A DNA stretch of 64,000 nt from positions 744,001 to 808,000 of the forward strand of contig NZ_JACBZM010000001.1 of assembly GCF_013408525.1 (NCBI RefSeq). The letters are read 5' to 3'. Source of the DNA: Nocardioides aromaticivorans. GTDB taxonomy: Bacteria > Actinomycetota > Actinomycetes > Propionibacteriales > Nocardioidaceae. The notes under the pieces are model-generated. The model worked only from the letters and a program-made list of their open reading frames with translations, had not been told where the DNA came from and ran no database searches. Below, in pieces: positions 15,937-24,646 of this stretch. A program made the translations under genes and the position numbers. Each line of letters opens with the position of its first letter. Position 1 is the first letter of the stretch.

Positions 15937-17052
15937 TCAGGCGAAGAACGCCCGCAGGTCGGCAACGACGTCCTGCGGCACCTCCATCGCCGCGAAGTGC
16001 CCGCCGGCCGGCAGCTCCGACCAGTGGTCGATGCCGGTGTTGTCGCGCTCCGCGAGCGAGCGGATCGTCTGGAAGTCGTCCTTGAACACCGCGACCCCGA
16101 TCCGGCCGGCGCTGACAACGGGCTCGGCACCCGAGCGCTGCTCGTCGTAGTAGTAGCGCACGGCCGAGGCGTAGGTGTTCGTCAGCCAGTAGAGGGTCGC
16201 CTGGGCCAGCACCTGCTCCGGCGTGACCAGGCTGGTGCCGTTGCCGAAGCTCTCGAGGAGCTCGCTGTAGGCCAGGACGGCGACCGGTGAGTCGGCGAGG
16301 CCGGCGGCGATCGTCTGCGGGCGGCTCGCGTTCATCGTGTTGTAGCCGCCGACCGACTGGAACCACTGCATGTGCTCGAGGGCGGCGTACTCCTTCGGGC
16401 CGAAGGCCTCGAACTCGGCCGGGTCGCCGCTCGGGAACGAGAAGAGCTGCAGCACGTGCGCGCCGCGGAAGCCCTCCGGGTCGGTGACGGCGAGCTCGCG
16501 CCCGACCATCGCGCCCATGTCGCTGCCGTGCACCCCGTAGGCGTCGTAGCCCAGGCGCCGCATCAGGACGTCGTACGCCGCTGCCGCGCGCTTCGCCGTC
16601 CATCCCGCGTCGGCGACCGGGGTCGACCAGCCGAAGCCCGGCATCGACGGGATGACCAGGTGGAAGGCGTCCTCCGCGCGACCGCCGTGGGCCTCGGGGT
16701 CGACGAGCGGCTCGATCATGTCGACGAAGTCGAGCACCGAGCCCGGGTAGGCGTGGGCCAGCAGCAGCGGGGTGGCGTCGGCGTGGCGCGAGCGGACGTG
16801 GAGGAAGTGGATCCGCTGGCCGTCGACGTCGGTGACGAAGTTGTCGTAGGCGTTGAGCCGGGCCTCGACGGCCCGCCAGTCGAAGTCCTGCCACTGCTCG
16901 ACCATGGAGCGGAGGTAGGACTCCGGGGTGCCGTGGTCCCACGAGTCGCCGGGCGCGGCCGGGGCGAAGCGGGTGCGGGCGAGGCGCTCGCGCAGGTCGT
17001 CCAGGTCGGCCTGCGGGACGTCGATGACGAAGGGGGTGATCTGCTCGGTCAT
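15937..17052 (-). CDS. Epoxide hydrolase, microsomal (EHN-domain) type
   Basis: A 371-residue alpha/beta hydrolase with the N-terminal EHN domain (residues 1-105; FVIDVPQADLDDLRERLART in two parts and YLRSMVEQW) typical of microsomal-type epoxide hydrolases. The nucleophile is Asp178 in HGSDMGA and the catalytic His is about 352 in AGGHFAAME. The oxyanion motif reads HAYPGS at 100-105 rather than the usual HGWPGS, so it is a variant site. It should open an epoxide to a diol; the substrate is unknown. Divergent from a WYL-domain regulator 95 bp away, with an inverted repeat between them. Confidence 0.88.
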   Translation of the reverse strand: MTEQITPFVIDVPQADLDDLRERLARTRFAPAAPGDSWDHGTPESYLRSMVEQWQDFDWRAVEARLNAYDNFVTDVDGQRIHFLHVRSRHADATPLLLAHAYPGSVLDFVDMIEPLVDPEAHGGRAEDAFHLVIPSMPGFGWSTPVADAGWTAKRAAAAYDVLMRRLGYDAYGVHGSDMGAMVGRELAVTDPEGFRGAHVLQLFSFPSGDPAEFEAFGPKEYAALEHMQWFQSVGGYNTMNASRPQTIAAGLADSPVAVLAYSELLESFGNGTSLVTPEQVLAQATLYWLTNTYASAVRYYYDEQRSGAEPVVSAGRIGVAVFKDDFQTIRSLAERDNTGIDHWSELPAGGHFAAMEVPQDVVADLRAFFA

Positions 17053-17130
17053 GGTCGTGCCTTCCGGTTCTCGGTGGGGGTTCCCTCCTTGGTGTCTCCG
17101 ACGTTAGAAGCGATACCGGAACACTTCTTT

Positions 17131-17144
17131 CCTGTTAAAACAGG
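17131..17144. promoter_or_regulatory. Inverted repeat between epoxide hydrolase and WYL regulator
   Basis: CCTGTT-AA-AACAGG, perfect 6-bp arms with a 2-bp spacer, ends 3 nt before GTG 17148 of the regulator. Its position at the start codon fits an autoregulatory operator. A -10 for either gene was not clear. Confidence 0.45.
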
Positions 17145-17147
17145 TGG

Positions 17148-18146
17148 GTGCAGACAACTTCCGGGCGTGTCCTCGAGCTGCTGGGCCTGCTGCAGTCGCG
17201 GGTCGAGTGGACCGCCCCCGAGCTCGCCGCGCGCCTGGGCGTCACCGAGCGCACCGTGCGCAATGACGTCACCCGGCTGCGGGAGCTGGGCTACCCCGTC
17301 GACGGCCTCCGCGGCCGGACCGGCCACTACCGGCTCGGCGTCGGTGCGAAGCTCCCGCCCCTGCTGCTCGACGACGAGGAGGCCGTGGCCGTCGCGGTCG
17401 GCCTCCGCACGCTGACCGGGGTCGCCGGCTTCGAGGAGAGCGGCGGGCGCGCCCTGACCAAGCTGGAGCACGTGCTGCCCGACCGGCTGCGCCGCCGGGT
17501 GACCGCGCTGCGCGACGCGACCGAGGCCGGCCCGGTCAACACCGACTCCAACGTCGAGGACCCCGAGGTCGACGCGGGCGTGCTCGCCGAGATCGCCGAC
17601 GCGATCCGCGACCACCGCGGCCTGCGTGCGTTCTACGGCCCGCCGGGCGGCGAGGACGGGGAGGGCGAGGACGGGGACCGGGAGCGGGTGGAGATCGAGC
17701 CGTACCGCGTGGTCGCGTGGCAGCGGCGGTGGTTCGTGGTCGGCCGCTCGCCCGCGACCGGGGCGTGGGCGCCGTACCGGGTCGACTGGCTGACCCTGCG
17801 CCTGCCGGGCGGGCGCCACTTCGTACCCGCCGAGCTGCCCGGCGACCTGACCGAGCTCGTCGTGCGCGAGGTGGCCCGGACCGGCTGGGCCGTGCACGCC
17901 CGGCTGGTCATCGACGCCGCCCCCGAGGAGGTCCTCGCCCGGATCAACCCGGCGGTCGGCGTCGTCGAGCCGCTGCCCGACGGCCGGTGCGTGCTGGTGA
18001 CCGGTGGCGACAGCCTCGAGATCGTCGCGGTGTGGATCGGCATGCTCGGCATCGACTTCACCGTCGAGTCGCCCGCGGCGCTCGTCGACCACCTCCGGGT
18101 CCTGGCGGAGCGATATGCCGGTGCGGTTGTCGGGAGCGCTGGCTAG
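17148..18146 (+). CDS. WYL-domain transcriptional regulator (HTH_11)
   Basis: A 332-residue regulator. Residues 1-60 are a winged HTH_11 domain (WTAPELAARLGVTERTVRND, with the wing RTGHYRLG). The WYL domain runs at about 150-240; its aromatic motif reads 'WFVVGRSPATGAW' and the arginine stretch 'YRVDWLTLR'. A C-terminal WCX-like domain ends the protein. WYL domains bind small ligands or nucleic acid. By arrangement it should control the divergent epoxide hydrolase and itself. GTG 17148 is the only start that keeps the first helix (MQTTSGRVLELLGLLQ) complete. Confidence 0.88.
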   Translation: MQTTSGRVLELLGLLQSRVEWTAPELAARLGVTERTVRNDVTRLRELGYPVDGLRGRTGHYRLGVGAKLPPLLLDDEEAVAVAVGLRTLTGVAGFEESGGRALTKLEHVLPDRLRRRVTALRDATEAGPVNTDSNVEDPEVDAGVLAEIADAIRDHRGLRAFYGPPGGEDGEGEDGDRERVEIEPYRVVAWQRRWFVVGRSPATGAWAPYRVDWLTLRLPGGRHFVPAELPGDLTELVVREVARTGWAVHARLVIDAAPEEVLARINPAVGVVEPLPDGRCVLVTGGDSLEIVAVWIGMLGIDFTVESPAALVDHLRVLAERYAGAVVGSAG

Positions 18147-18149
18147 GGT
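18144..18149 (+). promoter_or_regulatory. -10 element of leaderless DUF885 gene
   Basis: TAGGGT, 7 nt before ATG 18157, overlapping the end of the WYL regulator gene (stop 18146). Confidence 0.5.
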
Positions 18150-18156
18150 CGCCCGC

Positions 18157-19827
18157 ATGACGCGACTCGTGGACGCCCGCACCGACCAGTTCGTCGAGGA
18201 CCTGGCCGCGCTCGACCCGCTCACCGCGACCTACGCCGGCATCCCCGGCCACGAGGGCGAGCTGCCGGACCTCTCGCCCGACGGCTTCGCCGCCCGCGAG
18301 GAGCTGCACCGCCGCGCGCTGGCCGACGTCGCGGCCCTGGCCAGCGCCGACGAGCGCGAGGAGGTCGCGAAGAACGCCTTCCTCGAGCGGGTCGGCCTCA
18401 CCGTCGAGCGGGCCGACGCCGGCGTCGAGCGCAGCGAGTTCTCCGTCATCAGCAGCGCCGCCCACGCCGTGCGCGAGATCTTCGACCTGATGCCGACCGA
18501 GACCGCCGAGCACTGGGACGCCATCGGCGACCGGCTCGCCGCCATCCCCGCAGCGCTCGAGGGCTACCGCACGACGCTCCTCGAGGAGGCCGCCGCCGGT
18601 CGCGTCTCCGCCCGGAGGCAGTACGCCGAGGTGGCGAGCCAGGTGCGCGGCTGGACCGGCCAGGAGGGCGCCGCGGGCGACTACTTCCTGCGGGCGGTGG
18701 CCGAGGCGCCGGAGTCGGCCCGTGACGCGCTGACGACGGCGGCGCAGGCCGCCTCGGCGGCGTACGCGGAGTTCGGCCGGTTCGTCGAGACCGACCTGCA
18801 GCCGAGGGGCCGCGAGACCGACGGCGTCGGCCGCGAGACCTACGCGCTGGCGTCGCGCTACTTCCTCGGCGCGGCCGTCGACCTCGAGGAGACCTACGCC
18901 TGGGGCTGGGAGGAGCTCAAGCGGATCGAGGACGACATGGCCGCCACCGCGCAGCGGATCGTCGGCGGCGGGTCCGTCGCCGACGCGGTCGCCGCCCTCG
19001 ACGCCGACCCGGACCGCGACTGCGGGAGCCGCGAGGCCTTCCAGGCGTGGATGCAGGCGAAGTCCGACGAGATCCTCCGGGCCTTCGACGGCGTCCACTT
19101 CGACATCGCCGAGCCGATCCGCACCCTGCAGTGCAAGGTCGCGCCGATCAACGACGGCGGCGCCTGGTACTCCCCTCCCTCCGAGGACTTCTCGCGCCCC
19201 GGCACGATGTGGTTCTCCTTCACCGACGACCACGAGCACTACTCCACCTGGCGCGAGACCACGACCGTCTTCCACGAGGGCGTCCCCGGCCACCACCTGC
19301 AGTGCGCGCAGGTCGTGCACCAGGCCGAGCTGCTCAACCGCTGGCAGCGGCTGCTGTGCTGGGTCAGTGGCCACGGCGAGGGGTGGGCGCTCTACGCCGA
19401 GCGGCTGATGGACGAGCTCGGCTACTTCGACGACCCGGGCGACCGGCTCGGCTTCCTCGACATGCAGGGCTTCCGCGCCGCGCGCGTCATCGTCGACATC
19501 GGCGTCCACCTCGGGCTCGAGGTGCCGAAGGACAACCCGTTCGGCTGGCGACCGGGCGAGGTCTGGGACGCCGACCGCGTCCTCGAGTTCATGCGCGCGC
19601 ACTCGCGGATGGACGACGGGGCGCTGAGGTTCGAGGTCAACCGCTACCTCGGCTGGCCGGGCCAGGCGCCGTCGTACAAGGTCGGCGAGCGGATCTGGCT
19701 CGACGCCCGCGCCGACGCCCAGGCCCGCCACGGCAGCGACTTCGACCTCAAGGCCTTCCACACCGCGGCGCTGAACCTCGGCTCCATCGGCCTCGACCCG
19801 CTCAAGGCGGCGCTGGGCCGGCTGTGA
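18157..19827 (+). CDS. DUF885-family metallopeptidase-like protein
   Basis: A 556-residue protein, mostly alpha-helical, cytosolic (no signal peptide). The zinc-site motif HEGVPGHHLQ (about residues 372-381) is the HEGxPGH signature of DUF885, and the downstream glutamate helix SGHGEGWALYAERLM follows as in gluzincin-type folds, so a zinc carboxypeptidase- or oligopeptidase-like role is likely. R(Y/W)xxxPGQAxSYKxG, seen here as YLGWPGQAPSYKVG, is the other conserved block. Substrate unknown. ATG 18157 is supported by the -10 at 18144. Its stop overlaps the next gene's GTG. Confidence 0.88.
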   Translation: MTRLVDARTDQFVEDLAALDPLTATYAGIPGHEGELPDLSPDGFAAREELHRRALADVAALASADEREEVAKNAFLERVGLTVERADAGVERSEFSVISSAAHAVREIFDLMPTETAEHWDAIGDRLAAIPAALEGYRTTLLEEAAAGRVSARRQYAEVASQVRGWTGQEGAAGDYFLRAVAEAPESARDALTTAAQAASAAYAEFGRFVETDLQPRGRETDGVGRETYALASRYFLGAAVDLEETYAWGWEELKRIEDDMAATAQRIVGGGSVADAVAALDADPDRDCGSREAFQAWMQAKSDEILRAFDGVHFDIAEPIRTLQCKVAPINDGGAWYSPPSEDFSRPGTMWFSFTDDHEHYSTWRETTTVFHEGVPGHHLQCAQVVHQAELLNRWQRLLCWVSGHGEGWALYAERLMDELGYFDDPGDRLGFLDMQGFRAARVIVDIGVHLGLEVPKDNPFGWRPGEVWDADRVLEFMRAHSRMDDGALRFEVNRYLGWPGQAPSYKVGERIWLDARADAQARHGSDFDLKAFHTAALNLGSIGLDPLKAALGRL

Positions 19828-20909
19828 CCCACCTCGACCCCGGCCAGGCGCGACGGATCGCGCTGCGCGCCCAGCTCCTGGACGCGCGGCGCAGCCGCTC
19901 GGTGGCCGAGGTCGTGGAGGAGCTGACCCTGCTGCAGGTCGACCCGACCGCCGCCGTGGCGCCCAGCGTGGACCTCGTGCTGTGGTCGCGCCTGGGGGAC
20001 GAGTACGAGCACTCCGACCTCACCTTCGCCCTCGAGACGGAGCGCTCGCTGGTCGAGCACTCGTCCTTCGTCCGGCCCGTCGACGACATCGGACTCGTGC
20101 TCGCCACGACCACCGCCGACCTCCACCCGCGGGTCCTGGCCTGGGTGGCGGCCAACGACCGGTTCCGGGCCGACGTACTCGCCCAGCTCGCCGCCGAGGG
20201 GCCGCGGACCGCCGCCGAGATCCCCGACACCTGCCAGGAGCCGTGGGCATCCAGCGGCTGGAACAACGACAAGAACGTCAACCGGATGCTGGAGATGCTC
20301 ACCCTGCTGGGGGACGTCGCGATCAGCGGCCGCCGCGGCCGGCTCCGCGTCTACGACCTCGCCGAGCGGGTCTACCCCGCCGACCTGGTCGTGCCGTCGT
20401 ACGACGACGCGCGGGCCGCGCTCGACCGACGGCGGCTGGCGTCGCTCGGCATCGCCCGCGCGACCGCCAAGGGCAACGGCGGCGAGGAGCTGGGCGCGGG
20501 CGGCGCCGGCGAGCCGGCGACCGTCGAGGGGGTCGACGGCGAGTGGCGGGTCGACCCGGACGCACTGGCAGCCGCGGACGAGCCGCTCGAGGGCCGCTGC
20601 GCCTTCCTCTCGCCCTTCGACCGCCTCGTCTACGACCGCGACCGCGCCCGCGAGCTCTTCGGCTTCGACTACGTCCTGGAGATGTACAAGCCCGCGGCCC
20701 AGCGCCGCTGGGGCTACTTCGCCCTCCCCATCGTGTACGACGACCGGCTGGTCGGGAAGCTCGACGCGAAAGCCGACCGCAAGGCCGGCCTGCTCCGCGT
20801 CCACGCGGTACACGAGGACTTCCCGTGGGAGCCCGCGATCGGCGACGCCGTGGAGGCGGAGCTCGACGCACTGGCGGGGTGGCTGGGGATGGCGCTCACC
20901 CGGGCGTGA
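19824..20909 (+). CDS. Winged-helix AlkZ/YcaQ-like protein (HTH_42, possible DNA glycosylase)
   Basis: A 361-residue HTH_42 (YcaQ/AlkZ-like) protein. AlkZ-type proteins unhook DNA interstrand crosslinks or excise bulky alkylated bases with a QxD or QxQ catalytic motif; here LLQVDPTAAV near residue 38 has QVD in the expected position after the first helix. Other family blocks are visible: FALETERSLVEHSSF, FLSPFDRLVYDRDR and YFALPIVYDDRLVGKLD. GTG 19824 overlaps the TGA of the peptidase gene, so translation is coupled. Actinobacteria have many such paralogues with differing activity, so glycosylase function is likely but not certain. Confidence 0.8.
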   Translation: MTHLDPGQARRIALRAQLLDARRSRSVAEVVEELTLLQVDPTAAVAPSVDLVLWSRLGDEYEHSDLTFALETERSLVEHSSFVRPVDDIGLVLATTTADLHPRVLAWVAANDRFRADVLAQLAAEGPRTAAEIPDTCQEPWASSGWNNDKNVNRMLEMLTLLGDVAISGRRGRLRVYDLAERVYPADLVVPSYDDARAALDRRRLASLGIARATAKGNGGEELGAGGAGEPATVEGVDGEWRVDPDALAAADEPLEGRCAFLSPFDRLVYDRDRARELFGFDYVLEMYKPAAQRRWGYFALPIVYDDRLVGKLDAKADRKAGLLRVHAVHEDFPWEPAIGDAVEAELDALAGWLGMALTRA

Positions 20910-20911
20910 GC

Positions 20912-22153
20912 TCACCGGGTCGCGAAGCGCTCCCAGTGGCTCCCACCGTCGGCGCTGCGCCACACCTCGCCGTCGGCACCGGGCACCCAGAGGACGGGAC
21001 CGTCGAGGTACTCGACGAGGAGCGGAGCGGCATCCGAGTTCCCAGTGACACCCGGCTGGTCGCTGGCGACCGGCTCGAGGGTGTCACCGACGACGCGCCA
21101 CACTCCGGCATCGAAGCCCTGCCCGATGTCGTCCCAACGGGTGGCCAGCACGCGGACCTCCCCGTCCTGGAGCCAGGCGGCCGTCGTGGTGACGTGGCTG
21201 TCGGGCACGTCGATCGGGGTGCGGGTCCAGTCGGCCGGCGTCGCGGACGGAGCCCGGTCGACCACGTCCAGCGGGAAGAGCGTGGCGCCGTCCCCGCCCT
21301 CGATCACGGCGTGGTCCTGGCCGACGGCCGTGAGGACGAGCCCCGGCAGGAAGGAGCCGGACAGGTGGTGACGCTGCCAGGTCGTGCCGCCGTCGTCGCT
21401 CCAGTGGTAGTCGATGCCGTCCGCCGCCGAGGCGAACCCGGCCAACCGCAGGCCGAACCAGGTGACCTGCTGGAGCCCGTCGGGCGCGGTGACCGGGTGT
21501 CCCGTGCCGTCGCTGCCGACCGCGACCAGCCGGTGCTCCGCCGTGTCGGGGTCGAGCGTGTCGACCGGGACCTCCCCCGCGGCGAGCGGCCCCTCAGCCC
21601 CGCTGATGCGGACCGCTTCCTCGCGCCCGTCCGTCGAGACGAGGGCGATGCTGGAGTCGCCCCACCCCCGGCGCACGACGAACCGCCCTTCCGGACCCGC
21701 GGTGACCTGCGACCCCGACGGCAGCTCGATGAGCCGCCGGGTGGCGAACCCGTCGTCGGTCACGGCGAGCACGTCGCGCACCTCGCCGTCCTGCCACAGC
21801 GTCGCCATCGCGTCGGTGTCGCCCGGCGCCACGGCCAGGGCCAACGGCGGTCCGTCCTGTCCATCGACGAACGCGGCGAGCGCGGCCTCGGACGTGCTGT
21901 CGCTGGTCGTGGTCGGCCCGGGACCGACCGGATCGGGCGGGCCGGAGGTGTCCTCGCCACCGACGACCTGCACCACCCCCATCACGCCCGCGACCGCGAG
22001 GGCGGCGGCGCCGACGGCCGCGACCTGGCGGCGGGTACGGCGGGCTCGACCACGGCGGGCGAGGACGGCGAAGTCCGGGACGGTGGCCGCCTCGGCGGCC
22101 TGGCGGGCGACGACGGCGGCGTCGTCGCCGAAGAGCTGGTCGACGTCAGTCAC
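20912..22153 (-). CDS. Membrane-anchored beta-propeller-like protein linked to ECF sigma factor
   Basis: A 413-residue protein with a 40-residue basic cytoplasmic part, one transmembrane helix (about 44-64), a Thr/Ser/Pro linker and an exported domain of about 320 residues. That domain has repeated 'DGG(T/S)xW' BNR-type turns (SDDGGTTWQRH near residue 248 and SADGGSHWERF at the end), which points to a beta-propeller. GTG 22153 overlaps the sigma-factor stop by 8 nt. The gene order sigma factor then single-pass membrane protein suggests an anti-sigma or signal-sensing role, but I see no zinc-binding anti-sigma motif (HxxxCxxC) in the cytoplasmic part, so this is inference from position. Confidence 0.65.
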   Translation of the reverse strand: MTDVDQLFGDDAAVVARQAAEAATVPDFAVLARRGRARRTRRQVAAVGAAALAVAGVMGVVQVVGGEDTSGPPDPVGPGPTTTSDSTSEAALAAFVDGQDGPPLALAVAPGDTDAMATLWQDGEVRDVLAVTDDGFATRRLIELPSGSQVTAGPEGRFVVRRGWGDSSIALVSTDGREEAVRISGAEGPLAAGEVPVDTLDPDTAEHRLVAVGSDGTGHPVTAPDGLQQVTWFGLRLAGFASAADGIDYHWSDDGGTTWQRHHLSGSFLPGLVLTAVGQDHAVIEGGDGATLFPLDVVDRAPSATPADWTRTPIDVPDSHVTTTAAWLQDGEVRVLATRWDDIGQGFDAGVWRVVGDTLEPVASDQPGVTGNSDAAPLLVEYLDGPVLWVPGADGEVWRSADGGSHWERFATR

Positions 22154-22658
22154 GGGAGCCTCCGTGGACGAGGGGGTCGGTGGTGAGCGCCGCGGCGAGC
22201 GCGATCCGGCCGCGGCTCAGGCGCGCCTTCACGGTCCCGACCGCGACACCGAGGGTCTCGGCGACCTCCGCGACCGGGAGGTCCGCCAGGTAGTGGAGCG
22301 CGAGCGACTCGCGCTGCGCGGCCGGCAGCGTCCGCAGGGCGGCGACCAGGGCGAGCCGGTCGTCCGACAGGTCGGCGTCACGTCGTACCTCCGGACCGGG
22401 ACGCCGGCCCAGTCGCTCGGCGATCGCCGACCTGCGCCGGCGGGTGCGCGCGACGTTGACGGCGACGGTGCGCAGCCACGCCTCCGGCCGCTCCACCCGC
22501 TCGAAGGTACGACGGGAGGCGACCGCCCGCGCGAACGCCTCGGCCACCACCTCCTCCGCCTCGGTCAGGTCACCGCAGACGGCGTACAGCTGGCCGACCA
22601 ACCGGCGGTAGCTCGCGTCGAAGCACCGCTGGATCGGGTCCTCTGGCTCCTCGGCCAC
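22146..22658 (-). CDS. ECF RNA polymerase sigma factor
   Basis: A 170-residue sigma-70 family factor with only regions 2 and 4. Region 2 includes RCFDASYRRLVGQLYAVCGD and EAEEVVAEAFARA; region 4 has AQRESLALHYLADLPVAEVA and the recognition helix TLGVAVGTVKARLSRGR. The GTG at 22658 has AGGAGG 4 nt upstream and is preferred to ATG 22682. It overlaps the following membrane-protein gene. The family and expected target promoters cannot be assigned to a known ECF group by eye. Confidence 0.92.
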   Translation of the reverse strand: MAEEPEDPIQRCFDASYRRLVGQLYAVCGDLTEAEEVVAEAFARAVASRRTFERVERPEAWLRTVAVNVARTRRRRSAIAERLGRRPGPEVRRDADLSDDRLALVAALRTLPAAQRESLALHYLADLPVAEVAETLGVAVGTVKARLSRGRIALAAALTTDPLVHGGSRD

Positions 22659-22736
22659 CGCACCTCCTGGATCGCTGCGCATCGTGTCATCCGTACGACC
22701 CGCACGTGCGCCGAAAGGTTGCGCCGACCCGCTGGT

Positions 22737-22742
22737 TAGGGT
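22737..22742 (+). promoter_or_regulatory. -10 element of leaderless maf
   Basis: TAGGGT, 6 nt before GTG 22749. The start codon follows without room for a ribosome-binding site. Confidence 0.5.
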
Positions 22743-22748
22743 GAGCGG

Positions 22749-23348
22749 GTGCCGCAGCTCGTCCTCGCCTCCGCGTCCCCCGCCCGGCTGGCGACCCTCC
22801 GCAGCGCCGGCTTCGAGCCGCGGGTGGTCGTCTCCGGCGTCGACGAGTCCCAGGTCTCGGGCGTCCCGCCGGCCGAGCTCGCGCTGCGCCTGGCCCAGCT
22901 GAAGTGCCGCGCCGTCGCGGGCGGCGAGGACATCGCGTCGGACGCGCTCGTGCTCGGCTGCGACTCCGTCCTCGAGCTCGACGGTGAGGCGCTGGGCAAG
23001 CCGGAGGACGCCGACGAGGCGGTCCGGAGGTGGCAGGCGATGCGCGGGCGCTCCGGTGTGCTGCACACCGGGCACTGCCTGCGCGACGTCGCTGGCAGCA
23101 GGGAGGCCGCGGCCACGGCGTCGACCACGGTGCACTTCGCCGACGTGACCGACGACGAGGTCGAGGCGTATGTCGCGACCGGCGAGCCGCTGCACGTCGC
23201 CGGCGCGTTCACCGTCGACGGCCTCGGCGGTGGCTTCGTGACCGGCATCGAGGGCGACCACCACAACGTCGTCGGCGTGAGCCTGCCGCTGCTCCGCGGC
23301 CTGGTCAGGGAGCTCGGGCACTCGTGGACCGGTCTCTGGGCGCGCTGA
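22749..23348 (+). CDS. maf: Maf-family nucleoside triphosphate pyrophosphatase
   Basis: A 199-residue protein of the Maf/Ham1 fold that hydrolyses non-canonical or canonical NTPs to NMP and PPi. It starts with LASASPARLATLRSAG (the SxSxxR loop that grips the triphosphate). The acidic motif LGCDSVLELDGEALGKPEDA supplies the metal-binding Asp, and FTVDGLGGGFVTGIEGD near residue 160 is the C-terminal family signature. Start GTG 22749, supported by the -10 at 22737. In mycobacteria maf (Rv3282) follows accE5; here it is separated from accE by 7 kb. Confidence 0.93.
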   Translation: MPQLVLASASPARLATLRSAGFEPRVVVSGVDESQVSGVPPAELALRLAQLKCRAVAGGEDIASDALVLGCDSVLELDGEALGKPEDADEAVRRWQAMRGRSGVLHTGHCLRDVAGSREAAATASTTVHFADVTDDEVEAYVATGEPLHVAGAFTVDGLGGGFVTGIEGDHHNVVGVSLPLLRGLVRELGHSWTGLWAR

Positions 23349-24646
23349 CGACCCTCGCCACCGTCGTCCTCCTGGCGGCGGCACCCGCGGCAGCAGCTCC
23401 GGACGACGACCCCGGGCCCGCTCTCGCCGGCACCCCGGTCAGTGGCAGCACAGGCCCCGACGGCGCGCCCGAGCTGACGACCGGTCGCTATCTCGACCAC
23501 CTGCCGCCGCGGGGCGGCCTCTCCTACGTCCTGCCCCGCACCGCCGAGGGCAGCACCTTCCACGTCGCCGCGATGTTCGTCGGCGCGGGCGACTCGGTGG
23601 GCGAGGGTGTCCGGATCGAGGTCGGTACGACGCCGGGCGACAAGGGCTGCGGCAGCGGCGGCGTCTTCCGGCCGACCCTCGGTGAGACCGATCCCGTGCT
23701 CTTCACCAATGTGTCCACGTGGACCGACGTCGACGACCACCGGTGCGCGACGGCCGACCGGCTCTGGTTGACCCTCGGCGCCGCGGACGACCCGGCGGAC
23801 GCCGGCCGCGACGTCGAGCTGCTCGTCTACGAGGAGCCACCGCTGTCCGACTACAACCTCGACCTGCTGCCCGAGCCCGAGCCGCTCGCGTGGGCCCCGC
23901 TCACGCCGACCGCGCCCCGCGACGTCCCCGTCGGTACGACGCCGACCAACGCCCCGGTCGTGCGCGACGGCAGCTACGCGGTGGTCCTGCGCCCCGGCCG
24001 GACCGCGGTGCTCGCCGTCCCGCTCGACTGGGACCAGTCGCTGCAGGCCCAGCTCGACGCCCGGCTCCCCGCGGGCTCTCCCACGCCCGACGGCATCACC
24101 GTCGACGTGGTCAGCCCGCTGCTCGGCACCAGCGAGGTGTCGTTCACCGCCGGCCGGCCCGACGACTGGACGGTCCCGCTCGACGGCCGCGGACCGCTGC
24201 GGATCGGGGCGCAGTCGCAGGTGGTGGCCTACGGCAACCGCGACTCCTACGACGCGACCTTCACCACCGAGGCGCTCGCCGGCATCCACTACGTCGTGGT
24301 CCGCTGGACGGGCACCGACGAGGCCGGTCCCGGCGCCGCCGGCCTGCGGGTGCCCGCGACGCTCACCCTGCACACGACCGGCGCGGCGGGCGACGGCCTG
24401 CCCGCCTACACCCCGGCGACCGGTCTGGTCGGCCCGCAGGCGACCTCCCGGCTCGTCGACGGCACGCTGCGCGAGCCCGCCGCGGTCGAGCCGGTCGCGG
24501 AGCCGGCCGAGGATCCCGTCGTACCGCTGGGCGGGCGGGGGCTGGCGGCGGCCGCGATCGCCGGCGGGCTCGCCGTGCTGGGCCTGGTCGTGCTGCGGCA
24601 CCGCCGCGCGCACCCGGGTCGGGCGCGCGGCCGGCACCGCACCTGA
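23324..24646 (+). CDS. Secreted/membrane-tethered protein of unknown function
   Basis: A 440-residue protein with an N-terminal signal peptide (about residues 4-24, ending AAPAAAAPDDD), an extracytoplasmic region of about 370 residues and a C-terminal transmembrane helix (about 400-425) followed by a basic tail HRRAHPG. The exported region is beta-rich, with paired cysteines in DKGCGSGG and DHRCATADR that may form a disulfide. GTG 23324 lies inside the end of maf (25-nt overlap) with AGGGAGC upstream. Its stop codon abuts that of the convergent dehydrogenase. I do not recognise the family. Confidence 0.7.
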   Translation: MDRSLGALTTLATVVLLAAAPAAAAPDDDPGPALAGTPVSGSTGPDGAPELTTGRYLDHLPPRGGLSYVLPRTAEGSTFHVAAMFVGAGDSVGEGVRIEVGTTPGDKGCGSGGVFRPTLGETDPVLFTNVSTWTDVDDHRCATADRLWLTLGAADDPADAGRDVELLVYEEPPLSDYNLDLLPEPEPLAWAPLTPTAPRDVPVGTTPTNAPVVRDGSYAVVLRPGRTAVLAVPLDWDQSLQAQLDARLPAGSPTPDGITVDVVSPLLGTSEVSFTAGRPDDWTVPLDGRGPLRIGAQSQVVAYGNRDSYDATFTTEALAGIHYVVVRWTGTDEAGPGAAGLRVPATLTLHTTGAAGDGLPAYTPATGLVGPQATSRLVDGTLREPAAVEPVAEPAEDPVVPLGGRGLAAAAIAGGLAVLGLVVLRHRRAHPGRARGRHRT

